This document shows, piece by piece, positions 1-8,859 of a stretch of DNA of 64,000 bases (position 1 is its first letter; each line of letters begins with the position of its first letter). Both the position numbers and the translations under genes were made by a program. Below the pieces are notes generated by a model that saw nothing but the letters and a program-made list of their open reading frames with translations, made no database searches and was not told the origin of the DNA. The stretch is from an uncultured Eubacteriales bacterium (GTDB lineage: Bacteria > Bacillota > Clostridia > TANB77 > CAG-508). The stretch covers positions 62,001-126,000 of the forward strand of contig CAOKHL010000001.1 in the NCBI GenBank assembly GCA_948468315.1, read 5' to 3'.

Positions 1-2
1 AC

Positions 3-467
3 TTTGGAAATGGGCAAAAAATAATGAGTTTGAAAGATTTTGCTAAAAGATATTTTTCTAAAGATATTTCGGTAGCATTAGAAATAAAAGATTCTGGAAT
101 TGAAGCTCAAATGATGAAGATTATAAATAAATATAAGAAAAAAGATAATATACTTGTAATGAATTTCTCATATAATAGTTTAAAGAAAATTCGTGAGATA
201 GATTCAAAAGTACAAATAGGTTGGTTGTTACATGAAGATGAATTAATAGATACAAACAGAATAAAAAAATTACAAGAAATAAATGGAACTGAATTAAGAG
301 TAAAGAAAACAAAATTAACAAAAGAACAAATAAATTTAGCACATAAACAAAATATAAAAATTAATGTATGGGGAGTTAGTGATAGTCAGTTGCAAGAAGT
401 ATATAATTTAGGAGTAGATGGAATTACAACAAACCATCCAGATAAATTAATTAAGATTGTAAAATAA
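3..467 (+). CDS. Glycerophosphodiester phosphodiesterase, C-terminal part
   Basis: The open frame runs in from the left edge (F-G-N-G-Q-K-I precede the first internal Met at 24), so the gene is cut by the window. The remaining ~150 residues fit the C-terminal half of a GDPD TIM barrel: a strand ending in ALEIK, a later NVWGVSD strand, and the terminal GVDGITTNHPDKL, which is typical of the family's last strand and helix. These enzymes hydrolyse glycerophosphodiesters to glycerol-3-phosphate and an alcohol. The catalytic N-terminal His/Glu residues lie outside the window, so activity cannot be judged. It is convergent with the next gene and ends at a shared hairpin. Confidence 0.8.
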   Translation, partial: FGNGQKIMSLKDFAKRYFSKDISVALEIKDSGIEAQMMKIINKYKKKDNILVMNFSYNSLKKIREIDSKVQIGWLLHEDELIDTNRIKKLQEINGTELRVKKTKLTKEQINLAHKQNIKINVWGVSDSQLQEVYNLGVDGITTNHPDKLIKIVK

Positions 468-470
468 ATA

Positions 471-502
471 AAAAGACTACAAGAATTAATCTTGTAGCTT
501 TT
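471..502. terminator. Bidirectional terminator
   Basis: CTACAAGA (477-484) and TCTTGTAG (490-497) form a perfect 8-bp stem flanked by A-run and T-run. It sits between convergent genes, so it can serve both strands. Confidence 0.8.
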
Positions 503-514
503 TATGTTTTGGCA

Positions 515-2194
515 CTATAAATAAATTCTGTAATCGATATCAGGAAAAATAGCATCTTTTTCTTCAATTTCATTTAAAAAGGTAATATCAATTTTATTTG
601 AATTCAATTGCTCATACAATTTTGTAAATCTACCAATATGGTCTTTAATTCTTCTATGTGCATAATCAACCATAGTATCATTAGTAATAATAAATAACCA
701 ATCACTACTTTGGGCTAAAAGCAACTCTCTTGCTGCTTGGTTTAAAGCTCTAATTTGAAGCTTGGTGATTTTGTATTTTGATGTAGAAGTAATGGAACTA
801 ACAGACTTTTTATTAAGTTTTAAGTTTTTTATTTTTTCTTCTAAATCATTTAAAACATCATAACAATCTTTAAATTTATAAGCTAGTTCACACATTCTAT
901 CTCCAGCCTTATGTAAGTGTTTATGTGCATAATCATTAGATGGATTTAGCCAAACTTCACTATAACCATTTGCACCCCAACTTGACCTACAAGGTTCACA
1001 TTGTTGGATTTCAGGATATTTATCAATATACTCAGAAGGAGTAATCAACTCAAAATTACAATTATCATAATAAACTTTTTTAAATAATATGTATAACCAA
1101 TAAGGGCCTTCATACCACCAATGTCCATATAGTTCTGCATCATAAGGACATAGAACAATAGGAGGCTTATCCATATAACAAGATGCGTTTTCAATTTGTT
1201 CAGTTCTAGAATTTAAAAAATGTCCAGCTTGTTTTTCAGCAGAGTCTTTAGCCCACTGAATATCATATATATCTTTATTATCAGTTTTACCAGTTATTCT
1301 ATGATATTTTATACCTGTGTGAACCCTTACACCATTATGAGCAATATATGGTTTTATATAATCATAATCAGCTTCATAACCAATGTCTTTGTAAAAATCT
1401 CTATAATTAAAATCACCTGGATAACCATTAATTGAGCTCCATACTTGCCTTGAAGATTCCATATCACGACCAAATACAGTAAAACCTTGAGGAGAAACAA
1501 TAGGAGCTAAAGTCCCATAAATTGGAGTAGGATTAGCATATAAAATTCCATGTGATTCAACAATTGCATAATCTAAACCAAATTCTCTTAAGTATTTATC
1601 AGCTTCAGGAACATATCCACATTCAGGTAGCCAAATTCCACGGGGTTTTTTACCAAAAAATCTTTCATATGTTTGAACTCCAACAGCAATTTGAGCACGA
1701 ACTGTTTTTTCATTTACATATAAAATAGGAAAATAACCATGTGTTGCTCCACATGTTATAATTTCTAGCACACCAATATCTTGGAAGTGCTTAAACTGAG
1801 AAATTATGTCACATTTAAATACATCTCTAAATAATCTTAAGTCTTCGGAATACCTTTCATAATAATAATGAGAAAGTTTATTTATTTTTTCATTAAATGT
1901 GGTTCTTTCTATTTCTTTTTTTGATAATTCGATTAGTTGCTCTAAATAATGAATATATTTTTGCTGTAATAGTTTACTATCAAGCATTGAAAGTAGAGGA
2001 GGGGTCATAGACATTGTAATTCTAAAATTTACTTTTTCATCTACTAGTTTTTTAAAATTTTTTAATAGTGGTATATATGTTTCTGAAATTGCTTCATATA
2101 GCCATGATTCTTCTAAATAATCATCACTTTCTGGATGATGAATAAATGGAAGATGAGCATGTAATACAAAGCTTACATAGCCTTTTTTCTGCAT
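515..2194 (-). CDS. Glycoside hydrolase family 57, probable 1,4-alpha-glucan branching enzyme
   Basis: The 559-residue protein has the GH57 architecture: N-terminal strand VLHAHLPFIHHPE, the nucleophile motif GIWLPECGY near residue 185 (Glu), and CPYDAELYGHWWYEGP near residue 350 carrying the acid/base Asp. A C-terminal helical domain of the DUF1957 kind follows (LNQAARELLLAQSSDW, aromatic-rich). Size and motifs match GH57 branching enzymes that introduce alpha-1,6 branches into glycogen, rather than GH57 amylopullulanases. The gene is followed upstream on the same strand by a DUF4912 gene, a pairing consistent with glycogen metabolism. The start Met is preceded by GAAAGGAG. Specificity (branching versus hydrolysis) is inferred from family resemblance only. 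Confidence 0.85.
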   Translation of the reverse strand: MQKKGYVSFVLHAHLPFIHHPESDDYLEESWLYEAISETYIPLLKNFKKLVDEKVNFRITMSMTPPLLSMLDSKLLQQKYIHYLEQLIELSKKEIERTTFNEKINKLSHYYYERYSEDLRLFRDVFKCDIISQFKHFQDIGVLEIITCGATHGYFPILYVNEKTVRAQIAVGVQTYERFFGKKPRGIWLPECGYVPEADKYLREFGLDYAIVESHGILYANPTPIYGTLAPIVSPQGFTVFGRDMESSRQVWSSINGYPGDFNYRDFYKDIGYEADYDYIKPYIAHNGVRVHTGIKYHRITGKTDNKDIYDIQWAKDSAEKQAGHFLNSRTEQIENASCYMDKPPIVLCPYDAELYGHWWYEGPYWLYILFKKVYYDNCNFELITPSEYIDKYPEIQQCEPCRSSWGANGYSEVWLNPSNDYAHKHLHKAGDRMCELAYKFKDCYDVLNDLEEKIKNLKLNKKSVSSITSTSKYKITKLQIRALNQAARELLLAQSSDWLFIITNDTMVDYAHRRIKDHIGRFTKLYEQLNSNKIDITFLNEIEEKDAIFPDIDYRIYL

Positions 2195-2241
2195 TTATTT
2201 CTTCGTATAGATATTTCTATACTCTCCTTTCGTTTTAACTA

Positions 2242-2297
2242 AAAAATGAAATTAAAAGTTTTTAGTTTCTTATATTACTATGAAACTTTTAATTTCT
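2242..2297 (-). terminator. Terminator after the DUF4912 gene
   Basis: A 14-bp perfect inverted repeat (2249-2262 with 2284-2297), followed on the minus strand by ATTTTTT. It lies between the DUF4912 gene and the GH57 gene and suggests the two can be separate transcripts. Confidence 0.6.
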
Positions 2298-2326
2298 GTA
2301 AATTTATTTAGGTTTTGATAAAAGAC

Positions 2327-3283
2327 TTACCAAGAAGTGGGATTTCCAGAAGATGGATTTATTAAATCAAAACTATTATTTGAAATTTCTTCTTTATATA
2401 AATTTTTATAAAGCTCATAAATATTAATAAATCCATTATTTTTATTAATAAATGAAAAATCTTTAATATCTTTTTCTATAAGTTCATTTGTTTTTAAATT
2501 CCTAAAATATATTTTATTTTGGTCATTAAATAATATATGATTATTTGGAGCTTCTAATTCGTTTGAAGAAGATATGTATATGTATTCAGTTTCAACTGGC
2601 TTTATTGGGCCATTTTTTTGGATGTCATATTGTGGCATATAATTATAATTTATAGGGATAGGTCGTCTTCCCAGTTCAATTTTATATTCACAATCAGCAT
2701 CTTTTACTTGAAAATACCAACTGTTTGCAAAGTCATTTATATCTAATTCAAATGTATAATTCATTGTTTCATTGTGTATAACTAAAACAGGTTTAGTTAT
2801 TTCAAAAAAGTATTCTCCATACTGTTCTTTTAAATTTTTTCTATCTTCATCTGATATTTCCCAATAAACAAATAAATTATTTGGAGTTTGTGCTAGTATT
2901 TTTACTACTGTTTGATTATATCTATATGGTAAATCATAATATTCTGGTGAAAATGTAGTGGTTTTGACTTTTTTGCTTGAAGATTTTGAAGAAACAGTTT
3001 TAGATACTTTGCTTTTTGTTTTTGAAGTAGAATTAGATTTTTTGCTTGACTTAGAAGAAACTGCTTTTTTATGTGTTTCCTTTTTTAATACATTTTTAGA
3101 CACATTCTTTTTTTGAGTAGAACTTTTTGAAGTACCTTTTTTTTCTGTATCTTTTTTATTTGATTTTGATGTAGTAGCCTTTTTAGTAGATTTATCATCT
3201 TTAGATTTAGTTTCATTTTTTTTGGATAATAAATTTCTTATATTTTCTATTTTATTCTCTATTTCTTTTGTTTTTTTAGGCAT
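2327..3283 (-). CDS. DUF4912 domain protein with Lys/Ser-rich N-terminus
   Basis: A 318-residue protein. Residues 1 to about 105 are low complexity, made of Lys/Ser/Thr stretches such as KKTKSKVSKTVSSKSSSKK. From about 110 it has the DUF4912 pattern: LPYRYNQTVVKILAQTPNNLFVYWEIS, then a beta-rich stretch with NSWYFQVKDADCEYKIELG. DUF4912 proteins commonly sit beside GH57 alpha-glucan enzymes, as here, and the fold resembles a carbohydrate-binding module. The basic tail could bind nucleic acid or polyanions, but that is a guess. A clear AGGAGG precedes the ATG on the minus strand. Exact function is unknown. Confidence 0.75.
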   Translation of the reverse strand: MPKKTKEIENKIENIRNLLSKKNETKSKDDKSTKKATTSKSNKKDTEKKGTSKSSTQKKNVSKNVLKKETHKKAVSSKSSKKSNSTSKTKSKVSKTVSSKSSSKKVKTTTFSPEYYDLPYRYNQTVVKILAQTPNNLFVYWEISDEDRKNLKEQYGEYFFEITKPVLVIHNETMNYTFELDINDFANSWYFQVKDADCEYKIELGRRPIPINYNYMPQYDIQKNGPIKPVETEYIYISSSNELEAPNNHILFNDQNKIYFRNLKTNELIEKDIKDFSFINKNNGFINIYELYKNLYKEEISNNSFDLINPSSGNPTSW

Positions 3284-3417
3284 TTTTTATCCTCCTGTTT
3301 CTTTTTTATATATACTATACTAAAAAATAAATAAATTCAAGTTTTTTCTCAAAAGTTTTAAAAATTTCTGAGCAATAAAAAATAACTAGACTGTAAATTC
3401 GAATTTTCTTGGGACTA

Positions 3418-3446
3418 TTGCAAAATTAAAAAAAATTATATATAAT
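3418..3446 (+). promoter_or_regulatory. Sigma-A-type promoter for tetR-fadD
   Basis: TTGCAA (3418-3423), 17-bp spacer, TATAAT (3441-3446), about 35 bp before the TetR start. It lies in the divergent gap with the DUF4912 gene. Confidence 0.65.
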
Positions 3447-3484
3447 AGAGCATGAAAAAATCCCCAAAGAAAGAAGGATAAATT

Positions 3485-4054
3485 TTGAATAAAACAAAAA
3501 GAAAAATATTTGAAACATCTATGAGGCTATTTGCAGAGAAGGGTTATGAGAACACAAGTATAGAAGAAATAACGGCAACAGTAGGAGTTGCAAAGGGAAC
3601 ATTATATTATCATTTTTCAAGTAAAGAAGAAATCTTTGACTTTTTAGTGACAGAAGGGATAAAACTTTTGCAAAACAGTGTAGACATAAAAACGTCGAAA
3701 TATGATAATTATATTGATAAAATAAAAGCAATTGTTTTAATCCAAATAAAAATAGTAAACAAATATGAAGATATAATAACAATACTTTTAAGTCAATTCT
3801 ATGGAAATGAAAAAAGAAATCAAAGATGTAAAGAATATATATATGAATATATAAGTAAAATTGAAGAAATAGTAAAACAAGGAATTGAAAATAAGCAAAT
3901 AAAACAAGGAAATGCAAAAATTTATGCTTCTGAAATTTATGGACTAATATGTTCTTGTTTAGTTTATAAATTAAGAGAAAGAGAAAATTTTGATGTTGTA
4001 AGAGTTTATAAAGAATTTGAAAACACAATAATAAAAGGGTTAAAGGAGAAATAA
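3485..4054 (+). CDS. TetR/AcrR family transcriptional regulator
   Basis: A 189-residue protein with the N-terminal TetR helix-turn-helix: KIFETSMRLFAEKGYENTSI, EEITATVGVAKGTLYYHFSSKEEIF at residues ~7-50. The C-terminal ligand domain is all-helical and diverged. It starts at TTG 3485 behind AAGAAGG. Only 3 bp separate it from the acyl-CoA ligase, so they are an operon. TetR proteins next to fatty-acid activation genes often respond to acyl-CoA, so autoregulation of this pair by a fatty acyl ligand is likely but inferred. Confidence 0.9.
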   Translation: MNKTKRKIFETSMRLFAEKGYENTSIEEITATVGVAKGTLYYHFSSKEEIFDFLVTEGIKLLQNSVDIKTSKYDNYIDKIKAIVLIQIKIVNKYEDIITILLSQFYGNEKRNQRCKEYIYEYISKIEEIVKQGIENKQIKQGNAKIYASEIYGLICSCLVYKLRERENFDVVRVYKEFENTIIKGLKEK

Positions 4055-4057
4055 AAA

Positions 4058-5782
4058 ATGTTAGACAGAAGTATAAGATTTAATAATCTAAAAGAAATGA
4101 TGTCAAAATCTAATGAAAAATTTGGGAATAGACCTGCATATTATGTTGATGGGAATAGTATAGAAAACGCAAGAATAATTAATTATAGAGAATTTTATAA
4201 TGATATAAATAGTTTAGGTACAGCATTAATAGAAATGGGACTTAAAGGGAAAAGAATAGCGGTTATTGGAGAAAATAGATATGAATGGGAAGTAGCATAT
4301 CTAGCTATTTGTTGTGGGACTGGAATTGTTGTACCACTTGATAAAGCCTTACCAGATAATGAAATAGAAAGTTTAATTATACGTTCAGAAGTTGAAGCAA
4401 TTTTTTATTCTAACAAATATGATGAATGTATGGCCAAAATCCAAAAACAAGGAAATTCAAAAATAAAATACTTTATATCAATGGATTTAGAAAATAATGA
4501 CTTTAATAAATATTCTCAAAAAGAAATAACTTCAAAAGGAAGAGAATTAATAAAACAAGGAAATAATGAGTTTATAAATTCTAAGATTGATAATGAAGAA
4601 ATGACTATAATGTTATTTACATCAGGAACAACAAATCAATCAAAAGCTGTTATGTTATCACAACAAAATATTTGTACAAACATCATAGATATAAGAAATG
4701 TTTTTGAGCTTGACGAAACAGACAGATTTTTATCATTTTTACCATTACATCATACATTTGAATGTACAGTAGGATTTTTGTATCCTTTATCTATTGGAGG
4801 AAGTATAATATTTTCAAAAGGGGTTAGACATATTGCCGATGAACTTAAAAATTTTAAAATAACAGCAATAATATGCGTTCCAGTTGTATTTGAAAAAATG
4901 TATGATAAATTAATGAAGACAATAGAAGAAAAAGGAAAATTACCTACTGTAAAAAAAGGTATAAAACTAAGTAATACATTATTAAAAGTTGGAATAGATA
5001 TTAGAAAAAAATTGTTTAAAGAAATACATGATAATTTAGGTGGAGCTCTAAGAGTAATGGTTGCTGGTGGAGCAGCATTATCTCCTGAAAAAGAAAAAGG
5101 ATTTTGGGACTTAGGATTTAATCTATTACAAGGATACGGATTAACTGAAACATCACCTGTAATATCAGCAGAATTAACAAAACAAAAAAGAATAGGTTCA
5201 ATAGGAAAGAAATTTCCAAATGTAGAAGTAAAAATAGATAATCCAGATGAAGAAGGAGTAGGGGAACTTCTAGCAAAAGGAAAATCTATAATGTTAGGAT
5301 ATTATAACAATGAAGAAGCAAATAAAGAATCTTTTACTGAAGATGGTTGGTTCCGTACAGGAGATTTAGCTAAAATAGATAAAGACGGATATATATATAT
5401 TTCTGGAAGAAAAAAATTTGTTATTGTGCTAAAAAATGGTAAAAATGTATATCCAGAAGAAATTGAAAGTTTAATAGAAAAATCAGATTTAATAAAAGAA
5501 TGTATGGTATTTGCTATTCCCGCAGATAATAAAGATGTTATGTTATCTGTAAAAGTTTGTTATGATAAAGAATATATTGAAAAAGAATATGGAAATATTA
5601 CAGAGCAAGAAATAAGAGAAAAGGTATGGAATTGGGTAAAAGAAGTTAATAAGACTATGCCAAAATATAAATATGTAAAAAAATTATTCTTGACAGACGA
5701 AGAACTTGTAAAAACAACGACTCTAAAAATAAAAAGAAATATAGAAATAGAAAAAACATTAAAGAATATTCAAACTATGTAA
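4058..5782 (+). CDS. AMP-dependent long-chain acyl-CoA synthetase family ligase
   Basis: The 574-residue protein carries all adenylate-forming motifs: the phosphate-binding loop LFTSGTTNQSKAVML near residue 186, YGLTETSP near 359, GWFRTGDLAKID near 430, and the C-terminal catalytic Lys in TTTLKIKRN. It activates a carboxylic acid to acyl-AMP and transfers it to CoA or a carrier protein. The overall order, with the LPLHHTFECTVGFLYPL motif, is that of FadD-like long-chain enzymes. Substrate is not deducible. It is translationally coupled to the upstream TetR gene. Confidence 0.88.
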   Translation: MLDRSIRFNNLKEMMSKSNEKFGNRPAYYVDGNSIENARIINYREFYNDINSLGTALIEMGLKGKRIAVIGENRYEWEVAYLAICCGTGIVVPLDKALPDNEIESLIIRSEVEAIFYSNKYDECMAKIQKQGNSKIKYFISMDLENNDFNKYSQKEITSKGRELIKQGNNEFINSKIDNEEMTIMLFTSGTTNQSKAVMLSQQNICTNIIDIRNVFELDETDRFLSFLPLHHTFECTVGFLYPLSIGGSIIFSKGVRHIADELKNFKITAIICVPVVFEKMYDKLMKTIEEKGKLPTVKKGIKLSNTLLKVGIDIRKKLFKEIHDNLGGALRVMVAGGAALSPEKEKGFWDLGFNLLQGYGLTETSPVISAELTKQKRIGSIGKKFPNVEVKIDNPDEEGVGELLAKGKSIMLGYYNNEEANKESFTEDGWFRTGDLAKIDKDGYIYISGRKKFVIVLKNGKNVYPEEIESLIEKSDLIKECMVFAIPADNKDVMLSVKVCYDKEYIEKEYGNITEQEIREKVWNWVKEVNKTMPKYKYVKKLFLTDEELVKTTTLKIKRNIEIEKTLKNIQTM

Positions 5783-5836
5783 TAAAAATGTAATATTTAT
5801 GTTACAAAAATGTAAAAAAAACTTTTTTGAAATTTC

Positions 5837-5865
5837 TTGTAGTTTTTACGGGAGTGGTGTATAAT
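5837..5865 (+). promoter_or_regulatory. Promoter for the coiled-coil gene at 5923
   Basis: TTGTAG (5837-5842), 17-bp spacer, TATAAT (5860-5865), about 58 bp upstream of the chosen ATG. Confidence 0.6.
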
Positions 5866-5922
5866 AAAAGTAAATTATGTAGAAAATACGTTAAAAACAA
5901 TAACAAAGGAGGGAAGTTTACA

Positions 5923-6867
5923 ATGTCTAAGTCTGGCATAGTAAATGTGAGAATGGTAATCACTGAAGAAAAAATAATATCAAATATAGATAAAGTTCAA
6001 AAAATAATAAATCCAAAAAATAAAAAACAAATAATACAACTAGAAGAAGATACTTATTTTAAAGATTTGATAGAATCTATAAAGACATATCTAATAGAGT
6101 ATCCTAAAAAGAAAAATTTCCCTATTAGTGTATATAATGCAGCTTATTCGCTAGTTGAATTTGCAATAAATCAATTTGAAGAAAATACAAAAAGAGTAGA
6201 AGAATTAATAAAACAAAGAGAAGAAAATATAGCTTTAGCAGGAACATTAAATGATCTTATAGAAGCAGTAGATGAAAAACAAGAAGGTTGGAAAAACAGC
6301 GTAGAAGAAGCAAATAGTAAATTCACAGAAGACATTATTGAAAATTTAAATATAGTTGGAAGATGCAAAGGGAAAACATCTCAAAAATATAATGATTCTA
6401 TGAAAATACTTAAAGCAAAAGTAAATAACCTTGAATCTAATTTACACATAGAAATAGATATGGAAAGATTAGAAGATAGTTCAAAAGCACTAAGCTTTAT
6501 AGGAATAGAAATATCAGATGCCTTAAAATTAATACCAACACCAGAAGAAAAAGTAGAACAAATAGTTGCAGAAGAAACTGAACCAGTAAATATAGAAGAA
6601 ATTGCTGAAAATAATAAAAAAGCAAAATCTAAGAAGAAAGAAAAAGTTAAAGAAAATATTCAAACAATAAAACAAGAAGAAAACAAGGATATTAAAGAAG
6701 AAATAGCACAATATCAAGAAGAAACAACATTTAAAGCAAAACCATCATTATGGCAAAGATTTAAAAACAGTAAAATTGTTAGAGCAGCAACTTATGTATT
6801 TAGAATAAAAATAAGAATTGAATTACCAAGTAATGCACTTCCAGAAGGAAGAGATGAAAATTCTTAA
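5923..6867 (+). CDS. Hypothetical coiled-coil protein
   Basis: A 314-residue protein I do not recognise. I chose the ATG at 5923 because AAAGGAGG lies just upstream and the frame's earlier start (5827) precedes the -10 element at 5860. The N-terminal third is a compact domain with NIDKVQKIINPKNKKQIIQL. The middle (residues ~75-200) is helical and charged, with probable coiled coils. Residues ~205-270 are Glu/Lys-rich and low complexity, and a short C-terminal segment (WQRFKNSKIVRAATYVFRIK) is amphipathic and basic. There is no signal peptide or obvious catalytic motif. It is a monocistronic unit ending in a strong terminator. Confidence 0.6.
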   Translation: MSKSGIVNVRMVITEEKIISNIDKVQKIINPKNKKQIIQLEEDTYFKDLIESIKTYLIEYPKKKNFPISVYNAAYSLVEFAINQFEENTKRVEELIKQREENIALAGTLNDLIEAVDEKQEGWKNSVEEANSKFTEDIIENLNIVGRCKGKTSQKYNDSMKILKAKVNNLESNLHIEIDMERLEDSSKALSFIGIEISDALKLIPTPEEKVEQIVAEETEPVNIEEIAENNKKAKSKKKEKVKENIQTIKQEENKDIKEEIAQYQEETTFKAKPSLWQRFKNSKIVRAATYVFRIKIRIELPSNALPEGRDENS

Positions 6868-6872
6868 AATAA

Positions 6873-6900
6873 GGACGCCCCAAAAAAGGGCGTTCTTTAT
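6873..6900 (+). terminator. Rho-independent terminator
   Basis: GGACGCCC (6873-6880) pairs with GGGCGTTC (6888-6895) with one G-U pair, then TTTAT and GGTTTTT. Confidence 0.8.
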
Positions 6901-6953
6901 GGTTTTTAATTAATCCATTTTTGAGTATAAATTTTATAAATAAAAATATATAT

Positions 6954-6992
6954 TATAAAAAAATACAGGTTAGAAATTTAACTTCTAACCTG
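6954..6992 (-). terminator. Terminator of the tRNA gene
   Basis: A perfect 10-bp stem, CAGGTTAGAA (6966-6975) with TTCTAACCTG (6983-6992). Read on the minus strand it is followed by TATTTTTTT just downstream of the tRNA. Confidence 0.8.
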
Positions 6993-6998
6993 ATATTT

Positions 6999-7075
6999 TG
7001 GTGCTCCCTCAAGGATTCGAACCTTGGACCCACCGGTTATGAGCCGGTTGCTCTGACCAACTGAGCTAAGGGAGC
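6999..7075 (-). tRNA. tRNA with CAT anticodon (Met or Ile2)
   Basis: On the minus strand the cloverleaf is complete: acceptor GCTCCCT/AGGGAGC, D arm TTAGCTCAGTTGGTCAGAGC, anticodon stem ACCGG/CCGGT with loop CTCATAA (anticodon at 7041-7039), T arm with GGTTCGAATCC, discriminator A and encoded CCA (6999-7001). It is not the initiator, since it lacks the unpaired first acceptor base and the GGG/CCC anticodon stem. Elongator Met and lysidine-modified Ile2 both use CAT, and I cannot separate them by eye. Confidence 0.92.
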
Positions 7076-7153
7076 ATTTCTTATAACGAATTGTAGTATA
7101 TAATATTTTTGATTTTTTGTCAATAGTTTTTTAAAAAATAATGAAAATTTTTT

Positions 7154-7207
7154 TGTCGAATTTTGCGATGAAAAGTTCTTGACAATATAAGACTAAAAAA
7201 GTATAAT
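7154..7207 (+). promoter_or_regulatory. Promoter with upstream Spo0A-box-like motif
   Basis: TTGACA (7179-7184), 17-bp spacer, TATAAT (7202-7207). Upstream at 7154 is TGTCGAATTTTGCGATGAAA, which begins with a perfect Spo0A box (TGTCGAA). The same stretch recurs at 27631 in front of the pilus operon. A leader of about 165 nt separates the promoter from the gene. Confidence 0.55.
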
Positions 7208-7377
7208 AATGACAATCAAGTTGATTTTTTCAAAAGGCAGTTAAAAACTAGTAGTTTCATAAAAAAATTTATTTCTGAAAAGTTATTTTCATACTTTTTT
7301 AAGCCTATAAATATGATTACTAAGCAACAACAACTTTATAAAAATGAACTTAGACTAGAAAAGAAAGGAGGATGTAA

Positions 7378-7983
7378 ATGACTGAACAACAAAAAGAAAA
7401 TATATTATTGTCAATAGATAATAAAGTATCTAGTCATGATGAGCTATTAAAAACGATAAATAATAAAGTATCAAACCATGATGAGCTATTAAAAACGATA
7501 AATAATAAAGTATCAAACCATGATGAGCTATTAAAAACGATAAATAATAAAGTATCAAACCATGATGAATTATTAAAAACGATAAATAATAAAGTATCTA
7601 ATCATGATGAACTATTAAAAAGAATAGTAGAAAAATTAGATAATCATTCAGAAAGATTATCTAATCATGATGAACAATTTAAAATTGTATTTGAAAAAAT
7701 AGAACTTAGAGATAATCTACTAATTGCAATAGTAAAAGAAATAGCATTAATAAGAACAGAAATGAATAACCGATTTGAAAAGATTGAGAAAGAATTAGAA
7801 CGTCAAAGACAAAACATGGTTAGAATGGAATACGAATTATTAAATAAAATAGAAGCACTGTTTGATATAAGCAAAATAAATGAAGATAAATTTCAAGAAC
7901 AAGACACTAAAATTATAGAAATCAAAGATACTTTAGATTGGCATGATAGTAGAATTTTCAAGCTTGAAACAAGTAACAAATAA
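7378..7983 (+). CDS. Hypothetical coiled-coil protein with 14-residue tandem repeats
   Basis: A 201-residue hydrophilic protein with no signal peptide. Residues ~15-84 are five tandem copies of a 14-residue unit with core NKVSNHDELLKTI, exactly two heptads long, which predicts a parallel coiled coil. Degenerate versions (NHSERLSNHDEQF) continue the pattern. The rest is also heptad-like (RTEMNNRFEKIEKELERQRQ), and the C-terminus (WHDSRIFKLE) repeats the theme. The layout resembles small coiled-coil proteins of phages and Firmicutes whose function is unknown. It has a strong AAAGGAGG site, its own promoter and its own terminator. I do not recognise a gene name. Confidence 0.65.
   Translation: MTEQQKENILLSIDNKVSSHDELLKTINNKVSNHDELLKTINNKVSNHDELLKTINNKVSNHDELLKTINNKVSNHDELLKRIVEKLDNHSERLSNHDEQFKIVFEKIELRDNLLIAIVKEIALIRTEMNNRFEKIEKELERQRQNMVRMEYELLNKIEALFDISKINEDKFQEQDTKIIEIKDTLDWHDSRIFKLETSNK
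7420..7629 (+). repeat. Five 42-bp in-frame tandem repeats
   Basis: Units begin at 7420, 7462, 7504, 7546 and 7588. The middle copies are nearly identical at DNA level (AATAAAGTATCAAACCATGA), so the array expanded recently and could change copy number by slippage without breaking the frame. Confidence 0.9.
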
Positions 7984-7990
7984 AAGATAC

Positions 7991-8050
7991 AAAAATACCC
8001 TTAAAAAGTAATAAAAATAAAAAAATTACTAATATTTAGGGTATTTTTAT
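7991..8050 (+). terminator. Terminator after the repeat gene
   Basis: AAAAATACCCT (7991-8001) pairs perfectly with AGGGTATTTTT (8038-8048), ending in a T-rich tail. Confidence 0.7.
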
Positions 8051-8098
8051 TATCCAAAAACTGTAACCAAACATTTTGTAAATTTTTCGTAAATCCAC

Positions 8099-8127
8099 TT
8101 GAAAAAATAGATAATTATTGTTATGAT
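8099..8127 (+). promoter_or_regulatory. Promoter of the ftsEX operon
   Basis: TTGAAA (8099-8104), 17-bp spacer, TATGAT (8122-8127), about 48 bp before ftsE. Confidence 0.55.
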
Positions 8128-8175
8128 AATATTGATTGAATAAAAACAAGCAGATAAAAGGAGAATTTTGTAAAA

Positions 8176-8859
8176 ATGATAGAATTTAGAAATGTTACAA
8201 AGACATATGATACAGGAACAAAAGCTGTAAAAAATGCGAATTTTTTAATAGAAAAAGGTGAATTTTGTTTCTTGGTTGGAACATCAGGAAGTGGTAAATC
8301 TACACTTATAAAATTAATATTAAAAGAAGAAGAAGCAACATCAGGAAATATAATAATAAACGGAAAAGACACAACTTTTTTAAAACCAAATAGAGTACCA
8401 TATTTACGTAGAAGTATGGGAGTTGTTTTCCAAGACTTTAGACTTTTACCAGACAAAACAGTTTATGATAATGTTGCATATGCAATGTATATAGTACGTG
8501 CAACACAAAGACATATACGTAGACAAGTTCCAATGGTACTTTCATTAGTAGGACTTAGCCAAAAAGCAAAAATGTATCCAAATGAATTATCAGGAGGAGA
8601 GCAACAAAGAGTAGCACTAGCAAGAGCATTAGTAAATAATCCATCAATGTTAATTGCAGATGAGCCAACAGGAAATTTAGACCCAGATACAGCTTGGGAT
8701 ATAATGAATTTATTAAATGATATAAATATGAGAGGAACAACAGTAGTTGTAGCAACACATGCCAAAGATATAGTAGATAAAATGAAAAAAAGAGTTATCC
8801 ATATCGAAAAAGGCGATATAATAAGAGATGATAAAAAAGGTGGTTATGATGAAATATAA
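8176..8859 (+). CDS. ftsE: Cell-division ABC transporter ATPase FtsE
   Basis: A 227-residue ATPase: Walker A GTSGSGKST near residue 35, Q-loop VFQDFRLLPDKTVYDNVAYA (typical of FtsE), signature LSGGEQQRVALARAL, Walker B LIADEPTGNLD and the H-loop VATHAKDIV. It powers FtsX to activate peptidoglycan hydrolases at the membrane. ftsX overlaps its 3' end, and two EnvC-like M23 genes follow, which is the expected partner set. Confidence 0.95.
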   Translation: MIEFRNVTKTYDTGTKAVKNANFLIEKGEFCFLVGTSGSGKSTLIKLILKEEEATSGNIIINGKDTTFLKPNRVPYLRRSMGVVFQDFRLLPDKTVYDNVAYAMYIVRATQRHIRRQVPMVLSLVGLSQKAKMYPNELSGGEQQRVALARALVNNPSMLIADEPTGNLDPDTAWDIMNLLNDINMRGTTVVVATHAKDIVDKMKKRVIHIEKGDIIRDDKKGGYDEI

